The notes: generated by a model not told the origin, from the sequence alone. 6,342 nt of DNA from Thermococcus sp. (GCA_027074805.1 JALTCK010000101.1:1-6342), one strand, 5' to 3'. Counted from the first letter of the stretch, positions 1 to 5,848 are shown. Numbers and translations are program-made.

Positions 1-180
1 CGGTAATTCAAGCGGAAGAACCTCGTAGCCGAGCTCGCTGACGGCTGGGTCATCGATCACCGGTAGGAGAACGAACTCACCTTCCCTCCGCGGCCTTCTC
101 TTGCCGTCGTAGAGGTTGAGCTTCTTTAACAACCTTTTCACGGGCTCGGCTTCTCTCTTCGGAACCCTCAGTGCGGGCAA
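1..180 (-). CDS. Trm5/Taw22-family tRNA (guanine-37) methyltransferase, N-terminal part (runs off the window)
   Basis: This is the first 60 codons of a gene that continues beyond base 1. The translation begins PALRVPKREAEPVKRLLKK and has LYDGKRRPRREGEFVLLPV near residues 24-42. That resembles the N-terminal D1 domain of archaeal Trm5 proteins (compare DGKRKAIRDEKYVIFPV, recalled from Pyrococcus Trm5a). The family uses S-adenosylmethionine to methylate N1 of guanosine 37 in tRNA; the Taw22 branch also methylates the wyosine precursor. The catalytic Rossmann domain lies outside the window, so the branch cannot be settled. The start chosen is TTG at 180-178, because GGTGA lies four bases upstream and no ATG or GTG is better placed. 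A TATA-like TTTTTAAA near 211-217 suggests a very short leader. The gene lies 38 bases downstream of moaA on the same strand. Confidence 0.75.
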   Translation of the reverse strand, partial: MPALRVPKREAEPVKRLLKKLNLYDGKRRPRREGEFVLLPVIDDPAVSELGYEVLPLELP

Positions 181-208
181 GGTCTCACCGGATGGAGTTG
201 GGGCGGGG

Positions 209-218
209 GTTTAAAAAG
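209..218 (-). promoter_or_regulatory. TATA-like element for the Trm5-family gene, abutting the moaA stop
   Basis: Read on the minus strand, CTTTTTAAAC starts just after the moaA TGA (221-219) and lies about 30-38 bases before the TTG start at 180. This fits an archaeal TATA box giving a leader of only about ten bases. The same T-run could also help end moaA transcription, since archaeal RNA polymerase stops at oligo-T. Position and composition are the only evidence. Confidence 0.45.
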
Positions 219-1145
219 TCACTTCCAGTATGGCTCGCGCATGAGTATTGCCTCCCTGAAGATATCGACTATCCCCTCGTCGCTTGCTCCGCCTCTTATG
301 GCGCTCAGGAAGTCTATGAGGTCGTTGTTCCTCAAAAGGCAGGTCTTGAACTTCCCGTTGGAGGTCACCCTCAGGCGCGTGCAGTTGGCACAAAAGATAG
401 TGTTGTGCATCGCCCTGACCACTTCAACCTCGGCAGTTCCATACTCGGTCGGCACGAAGTACTTCTTCCGCCTGTGCATCCGCCTCTCCCTAACATCTAC
501 GGCCCGTTTCTCAAGCTCCCGCTCGACTGGCTTGAGGGGGTAGAAATACTTCCTAAAGAATGCCGTCTCCTCAACTTCCCTCGGGGCCTCGAGTTCGATG
601 AGCTGGAGTATCGTTCCAGTTTTTGCAGCGAATTCCACCATGTCCCATATTTCGCCCTCGTTGAGGCCCCTCATGACCGTCATGTTGAGCTTGACCGGGC
701 TGAGGTATTTAACGGCCTCTTCAATGCCCCCGAGAACTGTTTCCAGCATGTCAACACCCGTAATCTTTCTGTAAACGTCCTTTTTGAGGCTGTGGAGAGA
801 GACGTTCACCCGGTCAAGTCCCGCTTTGGCGAGGGGTTTCGCCAGCTCCTTCAGGCGACTCCCGTTGGTCGTCATGCTCAGATCGATAACGTAGGGCTTT
901 ATCCGTCCCACGATTTCGATTATATCCTCCCTTATGGTTGGCTCGCCCCCGGTTAGCTTGACCTTTCTTATTCCAAGGCGCGAGGCTATTCTAACGATCC
1001 TCTCTATCTCCTCAGGCGTCATCTCGTGGAAGGAGTTGAATCTCTGTCCTTCCCTGTGGCAGAAGAAGCAGTGAAAGTTGCACTCCTGGGTGAGCGAGAT
1101 TCTAAGGTTCGTGACTGGTCTGCCGAAGCGGTCGTAGAGCGTCAT
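219..1145 (-). CDS. moaA: GTP 3',8-cyclase MoaA (radical SAM, molybdopterin/tungstopterin synthesis)
   Basis: MoaA carries out the first step of pyranopterin cofactor synthesis, rearranging GTP to 3',8-cyclo-7,8-dihydro-GTP in the cytoplasm. In Thermococcales the cofactor mainly serves tungsten aldehyde:ferredoxin oxidoreductases. The 308-residue protein has the radical-SAM motif C22-x3-C26-x2-C29 (ECNFHCFFCHREG), the SAM-binding TGGEPT at 65-70, and the C-terminal cluster C252-x2-C255-x13-C269 that sets MoaA apart from other radical-SAM enzymes. Length is normal for the family. It ends REPYWK and lacks the double-glycine tail of bacterial MoaA; I recall this ending in other Thermococcales copies. 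The ATG at 1145 is supported by GGTGG (1154-1150) four bases upstream and a TATA-like TTTAAA near 1173-1178. The following minus-strand gene, a tRNA methyltransferase, appears to have its own promoter. Confidence 0.96.
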   Translation of the reverse strand: MTLYDRFGRPVTNLRISLTQECNFHCFFCHREGQRFNSFHEMTPEEIERIVRIASRLGIRKVKLTGGEPTIREDIIEIVGRIKPYVIDLSMTTNGSRLKELAKPLAKAGLDRVNVSLHSLKKDVYRKITGVDMLETVLGGIEEAVKYLSPVKLNMTVMRGLNEGEIWDMVEFAAKTGTILQLIELEAPREVEETAFFRKYFYPLKPVERELEKRAVDVRERRMHRRKKYFVPTEYGTAEVEVVRAMHNTIFCANCTRLRVTSNGKFKTCLLRNNDLIDFLSAIRGGASDEGIVDIFREAILMREPYWK

Positions 1146-1170
1146 TGGACCACCGAACTAACTCTACAAT

Positions 1171-1182
1171 GGTTTAAAAAAA
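1171..1182 (-). promoter_or_regulatory. moaA TATA-like element
   Basis: On the minus strand, TTTTTTTAAACC lies 26-37 bases before the moaA ATG at 1145, the spacing expected for an archaeal TATA box with a short leader carrying GGTGG at 1154-1150. The rest of the divergent region to 1268 shows no strong TATA box for the plus-strand operon. TTTAAC at 1204-1209 and the A-rich stretch at 1221-1231 are weak candidates only. Confidence 0.5.
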
Positions 1183-1268
1183 GCTTTTGGGTAAGCGAAA
1201 CTGTTTAACGGATTCTCATCGAAAAGTAAAAGTAGGGGGAGGGGCCAGAGTTTTTAGGAGGTGCGGGA

Positions 1269-2015
1269 ATGAACGTTGATGAAATTAACTCCAAACTCTC
1301 TCGCCTTGAAGAACTTCACGCTGACTTTGAACGCGGTTTTCCTGGCCTGTATGAGGAAGTTGATAGGGAGACGCTTTTTGAGAGGGTAAAGCGGCTGTAC
1401 GCTCTATCCAGGGAGAAGCTTGAGATAGCGACTTCGCTTTACAGGGAGCTTGCCTCTATAGGCGGACGAACCGAGGAAATGGCCAAGGAGCTCTACAGGA
1501 ACGAGCACCAGATGAAGTTCCGCCTTGAGGAGCTCCTCTCGGTTCTCGCTAGAGATGGGGACTACGAGGCGAGGGTAAAGCTAAAGAGCTCTCTGGAGAG
1601 GCTCGTTCAGTTTCACAGGGTTTACGATTACGCCATTAGGAAGGCGCTGAGTGAACTGGGGAGTGAAGTCGAGGGGCTGAGCCTGGTGACGGGCGCCGAA
1701 AATATGAAAAAGGTACCCTCTGGTATAATGGACAAGCTGGCGAAGGTGGAGGAACTTGAGAGGGAGCTAAAGGTCATGAGGCGCTTCCTCTTCAGGCTTT
1801 ACACTCATCCCGGTGACCTTCACAAGGTTGAAGAGGCCCTGAAGGCCTGGCATGCCCAGGGTCTGCTGTGGGTCGAGGCGAGAAACGTTGAGAAGCTGAG
1901 CGGCGTTCAGAACGCCGATGAAATCCTGGAAGGCCTCACTCTCATTGGAGTGGTGGAAAAGAGAATGAGGGGTGGTGAAGGTGTCTACAGACACAGGGGT
2001 TTCAGTTCGGATTAG
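1269..2015 (+). CDS. Uncharacterised helical protein with C-terminal winged-helix-like region, coupled to FAU-1
   Basis: I do not recognise a named family. The 248-residue protein is soluble, with no signal peptide or membrane segment. Residues 1 to about 180 are almost wholly charged amphipathic helix (for example SREKLEIATSLYRELASIG and KLAKVEELERELKVMRRFL), suggesting a helical bundle or coiled coil. Residues about 185-245 look like a winged helix: helices around VEEALKAWHAQGLL and VEARNVEKLSG, then ADEILEGLTLIGVVEK followed by a possible wing, RMRGGEGVYRHRG. The start is firm: ATG at 1269 follows GGAGGTG (1257-1263) by five bases. Its 3' end overlaps the likely FAU-1 start by 35 bases, so the two are almost surely cotranscribed and translationally coupled. 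That hints at a role with RNA or in control of FAU-1, which is inference only. Confidence 0.85.
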   Translation: MNVDEINSKLSRLEELHADFERGFPGLYEEVDRETLFERVKRLYALSREKLEIATSLYRELASIGGRTEEMAKELYRNEHQMKFRLEELLSVLARDGDYEARVKLKSSLERLVQFHRVYDYAIRKALSELGSEVEGLSLVTGAENMKKVPSGIMDKLAKVEELERELKVMRRFLFRLYTHPGDLHKVEEALKAWHAQGLLWVEARNVEKLSGVQNADEILEGLTLIGVVEKRMRGGEGVYRHRGFSSD

Positions 2016-3396
2016 GGGCATCTACAGCACAGCGCTGACCAAGCTGTTCCTGGACAGGGGCTTTAAGATCGCCCAGCCGAGCAACAAAATCGTTGAGCGA
2101 TTCAACTTTGAGAAGACCTACGACGAGTTCGACGTGGACATCTACGATAAGAAGGACAGGCACGGTGTTATACTCGCTGGGACCGAGGTTGAGAAGGCCA
2201 AGAGGGTCCTCGAGGAGGAGCTGATGGACGTCTTCTTCAGGCGGCTTCCCTATCAGCTCCACGCCATCTACAAGGGTATCGTGGTGCAGAAGGATGATAA
2301 GTACGTTTACGTTGACATCGGGAGTGCAATAGGGACGCTGGCTAGGAAGGAAGCGCCGGACGTCAACGAGGGCGACGAGATACTCGTTCAGGTCAAGAAG
2401 CACAACGTTCTTCCCAAGCTGAGCGTTACCCTAACGATACCCGGCGATTACGCCGTTCTGATACCGAAGCCGATAGGGACCCAGAGACATGTCAAGATAT
2501 CGAGGAAGATACGCGATCAGAGCGAGCGCGAGAGGCTCCGCATACTCGGGCTCAGCATAGACCTCGGCGAATGGGGAATTCTCTGGAGAACTGCTGCCGC
2601 CTATAAGGACTGGAACATCCTCAGGGATGAGATAATCAAACTTTCAAAGCTTGTAGACAGAATAGAGAAGTCCTTTTCTTACACCTCGCCCTCGCTCGTT
2701 ATTGAGGGCAGGAACATCTACGAGGTCGAGTTCGGGGGAGGGGCCAAGAAGAAGCTCGACGAGATAAGGAACAGAGTCGTTCCAACGGTTCCGGGACACC
2801 ACCAGCTCAAGGCGTACGATCCCGAGCTGAGCTTCGCGGTCGACATAGCCGAGGGAATCCTCGCGAAGGTCCCCAACCAGAGTGAGAAGGTTAGACTGGG
2901 CTTCTGGGAGGCGCTCATAAAAACCAAGGGTCCCAAGAAGGGATGGCTCTTCAGCCTTGAACACCACAAGCCAGATGGTCAGCGTATAAGGATAGGGCCG
3001 GGCGAGGTAGTCGAGATTTCCATGGAACCCCTGAAAGTGACTATCAAGCGGCACCTCAAGCCAGCAAAGTTCTACGACGGGCTCGAGCTCCCAATAGAGT
3101 TCGGGGACTATGCTATAACCGAGATAGAGGCCGGAAAGTGGTGGTTCGTGCACAGGTATTATGACAAGAACGGCAACCTCAAGGGGGAGTACTACAACAT
3201 CAACACGCCGGTCGAGATTTACCCGGACAGGGCGCGCTATATAGACCTCGAGGTGGATATAGTAAAGTGGCCGGACGGAAAGAAGGAGATCATTGACAGG
3301 GAGAAGCTGACCCAGCACTACGAGGACGGAATCATAAGCGAGAGGTTCTACCGCTCGGTTCTGAGGATAGTTCAGGAGGTTTATGAGAGGGTTTAA
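1981..3396 (+). CDS. fau-1: Ribonuclease / AU-rich RNA-binding protein FAU-1
   Basis: FAU-1 is an archaeal RNA-binding protein first described from Pyrococcus furiosus as binding AU-rich RNA. It is related to the N-terminal part of RNase E/G and has reported ribonuclease activity connected with 5S rRNA maturation. From the GTG at 1981 the protein has 471 residues, the usual family size. Opening residues STDTGVSVRIRGIYSTALTK are typical. An S1-like RNA-binding segment lies near 96-160 (AIYKGIVVQ through VTLTIPGDYAVLIP). A DUF402 domain fills about 320-465, with YYNINTP, RYIDLEVDIVKWPDG (419-433) and IIDREKL. DUF402 is the fold of bacterial nucleoside di-/triphosphatases such as Ntdp, and its acidic motif looks intact. 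In-frame GTGs at 1972 and 1975 are possible starts; 1981 is preferred because GGTG at 1971-1974 is better spaced. It overlaps the upstream gene by 35 bases, and its stop overlaps that of vapC. Confidence 0.93.
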   Translation: MSTDTGVSVRIRGIYSTALTKLFLDRGFKIAQPSNKIVERFNFEKTYDEFDVDIYDKKDRHGVILAGTEVEKAKRVLEEELMDVFFRRLPYQLHAIYKGIVVQKDDKYVYVDIGSAIGTLARKEAPDVNEGDEILVQVKKHNVLPKLSVTLTIPGDYAVLIPKPIGTQRHVKISRKIRDQSERERLRILGLSIDLGEWGILWRTAAAYKDWNILRDEIIKLSKLVDRIEKSFSYTSPSLVIEGRNIYEVEFGGGAKKKLDEIRNRVVPTVPGHHQLKAYDPELSFAVDIAEGILAKVPNQSEKVRLGFWEALIKTKGPKKGWLFSLEHHKPDGQRIRIGPGEVVEISMEPLKVTIKRHLKPAKFYDGLELPIEFGDYAITEIEAGKWWFVHRYYDKNGNLKGEYYNINTPVEIYPDRARYIDLEVDIVKWPDGKKEIIDREKLTQHYEDGIISERFYRSVLRIVQEVYERV

Positions 3397-3779
3397 GGCA
3401 GAGTCGTGATACCCAGCCTTTCCGCTTCTTTTTTCAGTCTTTTATCGTAGGTCGCCAGCTTTTTGAAGTCCTCTGCACTTGCCAGGATTACCATGTCGTT
3501 GAAGCGCTTCGGGTTCTTGGTCAGCTCCAATGCGCGTTTTATATATTTCCCGTTATCACCAACTACCTTCGTTCTTGGGCTGTTCAGAATTGAGGAGACC
3601 ACCTTCATTATATCTTCACCGTTGTAACCCTCCTCCCTGAAAAACCAGTAGATCTCGTAGAGAACTATACTCGGCACGATCCACCTTTCCAGTGAGGCAA
3701 GAAGGTTTCTCGCTTCCAAATTGAACTCCGAATCCCTCAGGGTGGCGTATATAAAGACGTTGGTGTCTATTACCGTCAC
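3393..3779 (-). CDS. vapC: VapC-type PIN-domain ribonuclease toxin
   Basis: This is the toxin of a type II toxin-antitoxin pair; VapC proteins are magnesium-dependent ribonucleases that cut specific RNAs, often tRNA or rRNA, when the antitoxin is lost. The 128-residue protein is a complete single PIN domain. The four acidic active-site residues are visible: D5 in VIDTN, E42 in VLYEIYW, D95 in RFNDMVI and D112 in ATYDKRL. The start is GTG at 3779, which overlaps the stop of vapB by four bases (GTGA on the minus strand), giving translational coupling from the antitoxin. The stop shares TTAA (3393-3396) with the stop of the convergent FAU-1 gene. Nothing suggests decay, so it is probably active. 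The RNA target cannot be read from sequence. Confidence 0.93.
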   Translation of the reverse strand: MTVIDTNVFIYATLRDSEFNLEARNLLASLERWIVPSIVLYEIYWFFREEGYNGEDIMKVVSSILNSPRTKVVGDNGKYIKRALELTKNPKRFNDMVILASAEDFKKLATYDKRLKKEAERLGITTLP

Positions 3780-4000
3780 TCCTCATCACCCTGGCCCCTC
3801 ATTATGGCCTCCTCAATATCTTCAACCTTCAGCCCCTTACCACCGGGCAGTAGGGGAAGTTCAAGGTCGCTCTTTTTGATCACGGCTTTCCCGTCTTCAA
3901 TTTCGATGATGAGAACGTCCCCCACCCTGATCCCAAGCTTTTTCCTAATATCGCTTGGAATAGTAATTTGATAGTTTCTAGTTACCTTTGTAATTCCCAT
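3776..4000 (-). CDS. vapB: VapB antitoxin, AbrB/SpoVT (MazE-like) type
   Basis: The 74-residue protein has an N-terminal swapped-hairpin AbrB/SpoVT DNA-binding domain at about residues 3-45, with the family pattern KVTRNYQITIPSDIRKKLGIRVGDVLIIE. (The pattern runs from residue 5: the key pieces are QITIP, IRKKLGI and GDVL.) The short acidic tail (KVEDIEEAIMRGQGDEE) would wrap and inhibit the VapC toxin encoded next. Such antitoxins normally bind their own promoter, alone and with toxin, to repress the operon. ATG at 4000 is preceded by GGTGG four bases upstream, and a TATA-like CTTTTTATCC lies at about 4040-4031. The gene is the first of a two-gene operon, overlapping vapC by four bases. Confidence 0.92.
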   Translation of the reverse strand: MGITKVTRNYQITIPSDIRKKLGIRVGDVLIIEIEDGKAVIKKSDLELPLLPGGKGLKVEDIEEAIMRGQGDEE

Positions 4001-4024
4001 AGTCCCACCGGATATAGTTAGGGT

Positions 4025-4379
4025 GTGAAGGATAAAAAGTTTTCCGAGAAAATCGGCGAGGAGCTGGAGGTTCCACTTGATGAAGGTGGACTTTCCAATC
4101 TAGCTAAAACTTACCGGAGACGACCTCACCGTTGAGAAGGTCAAGTACGACGGTAAGGACTGCGTGGCCATAAACAAAACGACCAAGCTCTGCGGAATCC
4201 CACCGGAGGTCTGGGAATACACGATAGGCGGCTACCGCGGCATCGAGAAGTACCTCAAGGGCAGAAAGGGTAGGAAGCTAAGCCTCGATAAGCTCGAGCA
4301 CATCTACCGGGTCTTTGAAATTCTAAAAAGGACGATTGAGCTCGTTAGGGAGCTTGAGGCGATATGGCCGGGGTTTTAA
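4025..4379 (+). pseudogene. Decayed C-terminal remnant of a type ISP restriction-modification enzyme
   Basis: Type ISP enzymes are single polypeptides of well over 1000 residues joining nuclease, helicase, N6-adenine methyltransferase and DNA-recognition regions; only the last ~115 codons remain here. The frame ending at TAA 4377-4379 reads LKLTGDDLTVEKVKYDG, then AINKTTKLCGIPPEVW, IGGYRGIEKYLKGRKG and a final helix with RTIELVRELEAIW. This matches the conserved end of the family as I recall it (VekvrYd..., INktqyf.gVP.evW, IGGYqv.ekWLkdRkgR.Ls). Upstream the same frame is broken by TAG at 4101-4103 (MKVDFPI-stop-LKLTGDD). Similarity seems to continue leftward in another frame from 4025 (KDKKFSEKIGEELEVPL, like the family's F..lgeeL..lHL), so a frameshift near 4079-4090 is likely. 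The stretch from 4164 remains open for 71 codons from an ATA but has no initiator context. A new small gene is possible but much less likely. Confidence 0.75.
4031..4040 (-). promoter_or_regulatory. vapBC TATA-like element
   Basis: On the minus strand, ACTTTTTATC lies 31-40 bases before the vapB ATG at 4000, a suitable place for a TATA box with a leader of roughly ten bases containing GGTGG. It lies inside the left edge of the restriction-gene remnant on the other strand. ACTAT occurs twice on the minus strand (about 4018-4014 and 4002-3998), which could belong to an operator, but I see no convincing palindrome. Confidence 0.45.
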
Positions 4380-4436
4380 TTCTCTTCACCCCCGGCAAAT
4401 ATTACAAAATCGGTAATATACTCGTCGGGTAATATT
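4367..4436. repeat. Nested inverted repeats between the remnant and radB (possible two-way terminator)
   Basis: Two structures lie side by side in this short convergent junction. GCCGGGG at 4367-4373 pairs with CCCCGGC at 4390-4396 around a 16-base, T-rich loop holding the remnant's stop codon. Next, AATATTAC at 4398-4405 can pair either with GTAATAT at 4413-4419 (seven-base loop) or with GTAATATT at 4429-4436, the latter two being copies 16 bases apart. The last copy touches the radB stop. Ending transcription from both sides is the simplest guess, although no clear long T-run follows. A protein binding site or a scar of past insertion are alternatives. Confidence 0.5.
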
Positions 4437-5116
4437 CAGAGGTTTTCATCCCCCTCGCCGACCTCCTCAATCCCCCTCTCAGTTATCCTGAAGTAGGCCA
4501 TCAACCCCTCTGGACGGAAACGGTGCCTCTCTAGGATAGCCACCCTCAAACCGGGAGTCGAGAGTTTGTCGAGCCGCAGGATGTCCTTGCAGCGGTAGCC
4601 CAGTGTGTGCTCGGCAACTGGTTTGGTTCGCTCTGCCCTCGTGTCGAAGTGAACCTGGTTTATGACTATAACTGGTATGGAGTTCTTCCTCGCAATCCAG
4701 AGGAGAACCTGGAGCTGTTTGGCGAGTTCGTTCATGAGGTTCATCCTCTGCTCCTCTGCCCTGTAGTGAGCGGTTATCGAATCCACAACTACCAGAGAAA
4801 AAGTCTGGTCAACGACGCGCTTTAGGGAGCCTATAACCCTTCTTTGCTCCTTGAAATCCACTGGAGTGAAGAGTATGAATCTCTGGAGCGCTTCCTCCGG
4901 ATCAATCCCTCTACCCTCGGCCATCTGCCTGAGCCTCTCCGGGGAGAAGCCGCCCTCTGTATCGATGTAGGCGATTTTCTTTCCGCTCAGTAATCCGGTC
5001 TGCATGGCGAGGGTTGTTTTTCCGCTTGCAAAGCTCCCGTAGATCTGGGTCAACACGCCCTCCGCTAATCCCCCCCCTAAAAGTTCGTCGAGTGATTTCA
5101 CCCCCGTTGATAACAT
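4436..5116 (-). CDS. radB: RadB, archaeal RecA/Rad51-like recombination protein
   Basis: RadB is a euryarchaeal paralogue of the RadA recombinase. It binds ATP and DNA, hydrolyses ATP weakly and is thought to help RadA in homologous recombination or to modulate Holliday-junction processing. From ATG 5116 the 226-residue protein begins MLSTGVKSLDELLGGG, as I recall for Pyrococcus RadB, and lacks the N-terminal helix-hairpin-helix domain of RadA, as expected. Walker A is GSFASGKT (residues 27-34), Walker B is LVVVD (108-112), and the conserved VIVINQVHFD and RHRFRPEG segments follow. Walker A has Ser where I expect Pro. An in-frame GTG at 5125 would add three residues, but AGGTG lies six bases before the ATG, so 5116 is preferred. 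It follows the UPF0173 gene by nine bases in one operon. Confidence 0.95.
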   Translation of the reverse strand: MLSTGVKSLDELLGGGLAEGVLTQIYGSFASGKTTLAMQTGLLSGKKIAYIDTEGGFSPERLRQMAEGRGIDPEEALQRFILFTPVDFKEQRRVIGSLKRVVDQTFSLVVVDSITAHYRAEEQRMNLMNELAKQLQVLLWIARKNSIPVIVINQVHFDTRAERTKPVAEHTLGYRCKDILRLDKLSTPGLRVAILERHRFRPEGLMAYFRITERGIEEVGEGDENL

Positions 5117-5125
5117 GGATGACAC

Positions 5126-5761
5126 CTAAAGATCGAGCTCCTCGTAGAGGACTGGCTCTCGCACCATTACCCAGACGCGTCTCTTCTGGAGCTCCTCGCG
5201 GAGCTTCTCGGGGTTGCCCTCGCCGTAGGTGCCGTAGTGCATGGGTATTACAACCTTTGGCCTTATGTCCTCGACTATCTGCGCCGCCTCGCGCTCGTTT
5301 GCGGTTGAGCGACCGCTTATCGGCACGAGGAGGATGTCGACCTTTCCCCTGAGCCTCTGGAGATGAGGTGTTGAGTATGTGTCTCCCGTGTGGAAGAGCC
5401 TCTTGTCGCCCTCGATGAGGTATCCGAGGGGGTACTGGCTCGAGGGATGCTCCATGTAGTAAGCCGTAACCTTAACCCCGTTCTCGAGCTCTATCGTTTC
5501 CCCTTCCTGGATTTCCCTGACCTTCGTGACGCCGTCGCTTATCGCCATCATGTAGACCTGCTTCGGTCCGATGACGGTGGCATCTCTGAGTCGAGAGAGC
5601 AGCTCGACCTTTCCGTAGTGGTCGACGTGCTCGTGGGTTATCAGGATGTAGTCAACCTCGCCAATTCGGTCGTCGTCCACCTCGGGGTAGGGGTCTATGA
5701 GGAATCTCACACCCTTCGTCTCTATCCAGAAGCAGGAATGCCCGTACCAGATGATCTTCAT
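5126..5761 (-). CDS. UPF0173 metal-dependent hydrolase (metallo-beta-lactamase fold)
   Basis: This 211-residue protein belongs to the UlaG/UPF0173-like branch of the metallo-beta-lactamase superfamily, cytoplasmic hydrolases of unknown substrate. The opening MKIIWYGHSCFWIET with H8 is typical. The metal ligands are visible: H43-x-H45-x-D47-H48 in THEHVDHYG, D127 in HTGDTY, and H175 in PMHYGTYGEGN; H105 in MEHPSSQYP is also conserved in the family. Length is normal. The frame stays open far upstream (to about 6280), but that extension is antisense to the ASCH and DUF1614 genes and has no protein-like character. ATG 5761 has GAGGAGGT seven bases upstream and matches the family's start. It leads an operon with radB, ending nine bases before the radB ATG. 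A functional link to recombination is unproven. Confidence 0.92.
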   Translation of the reverse strand: MKIIWYGHSCFWIETKGVRFLIDPYPEVDDDRIGEVDYILITHEHVDHYGKVELLSRLRDATVIGPKQVYMMAISDGVTKVREIQEGETIELENGVKVTAYYMEHPSSQYPLGYLIEGDKRLFHTGDTYSTPHLQRLRGKVDILLVPISGRSTANEREAAQIVEDIRPKVVIPMHYGTYGEGNPEKLREELQKRRVWVMVREPVLYEELDL

Positions 5762-5795
5762 CGGCTGTACCTCCTCAACATGGTTAGGTGGGGAT

Positions 5796-5806
5796 GACTT
5801 AAAGTT
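5796..5806 (-). promoter_or_regulatory. TATA-like element for the UPF0173-radB operon
   Basis: On the minus strand, ACTTTAAGTC lies about 36-45 bases before the ATG at 5761, leaving room for a short leader with GAGGAGGT at 5776-5769. It is in the 87-base divergent region shared with the ASCH gene, whose own TATA-like element is about 20 bases further right on the other strand. Confidence 0.45.
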
Positions 5807-5820
5807 TTCGTGTTCGCTGA

Positions 5821-5829
5821 GTTTATAAG
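5821..5829 (+). promoter_or_regulatory. TATA-like element for the ASCH-DUF1614 operon; probably leaderless
   Basis: GTTTATAAG is close to the archaeal TATA consensus. Transcription starting about 25 bases beyond its centre would begin at or next to the ATG at 5849-5851 or 5852-5854. No Shine-Dalgarno sequence precedes these ATGs, so a leaderless mRNA fits both observations. Confidence 0.55.
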
Positions 5830-5848
5830 CCCCGGGGCCTTTGATTTC

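Noticed and set aside
171..956. Long plus-strand open frame opposite moaA (261 codons)
   Set aside because: It is antisense to a clear moaA with all catalytic motifs, has no ribosome site, and reads like a mirrored coding frame.
1183..1268. Riboswitch or structured RNA before the FAU-1 operon
   Set aside because: Only a purine-rich leader and a strong ribosome site were seen; no convincing stem or known motif.
2644..3318. Minus-strand open frame of 224 codons opposite FAU-1, plus shorter ones at 2002-2403 and 2718-2969
   Set aside because: They mirror FAU-1 codons, show no family motifs or ribosome sites, and FAU-1 is strongly supported on the other strand.
3998..4018. Repeated ACTAT near the vapB start as an antitoxin operator
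   Set aside because: Two five-base direct copies without a palindrome are too weak to call a binding site.
4164..4379. Stand-alone 71-codon gene
   Set aside because: It would begin at an ATA without a ribosome site in the middle of a conserved domain; the upstream codons in the same frame also match the type ISP family, so it is part of a broken gene.
5014..5352. Arg/Pro-rich plus-strand open frame opposite radB and the hydrolase
   Set aside because: Low-complexity mirror translation spanning the junction of two well-supported minus-strand genes; no start signal.
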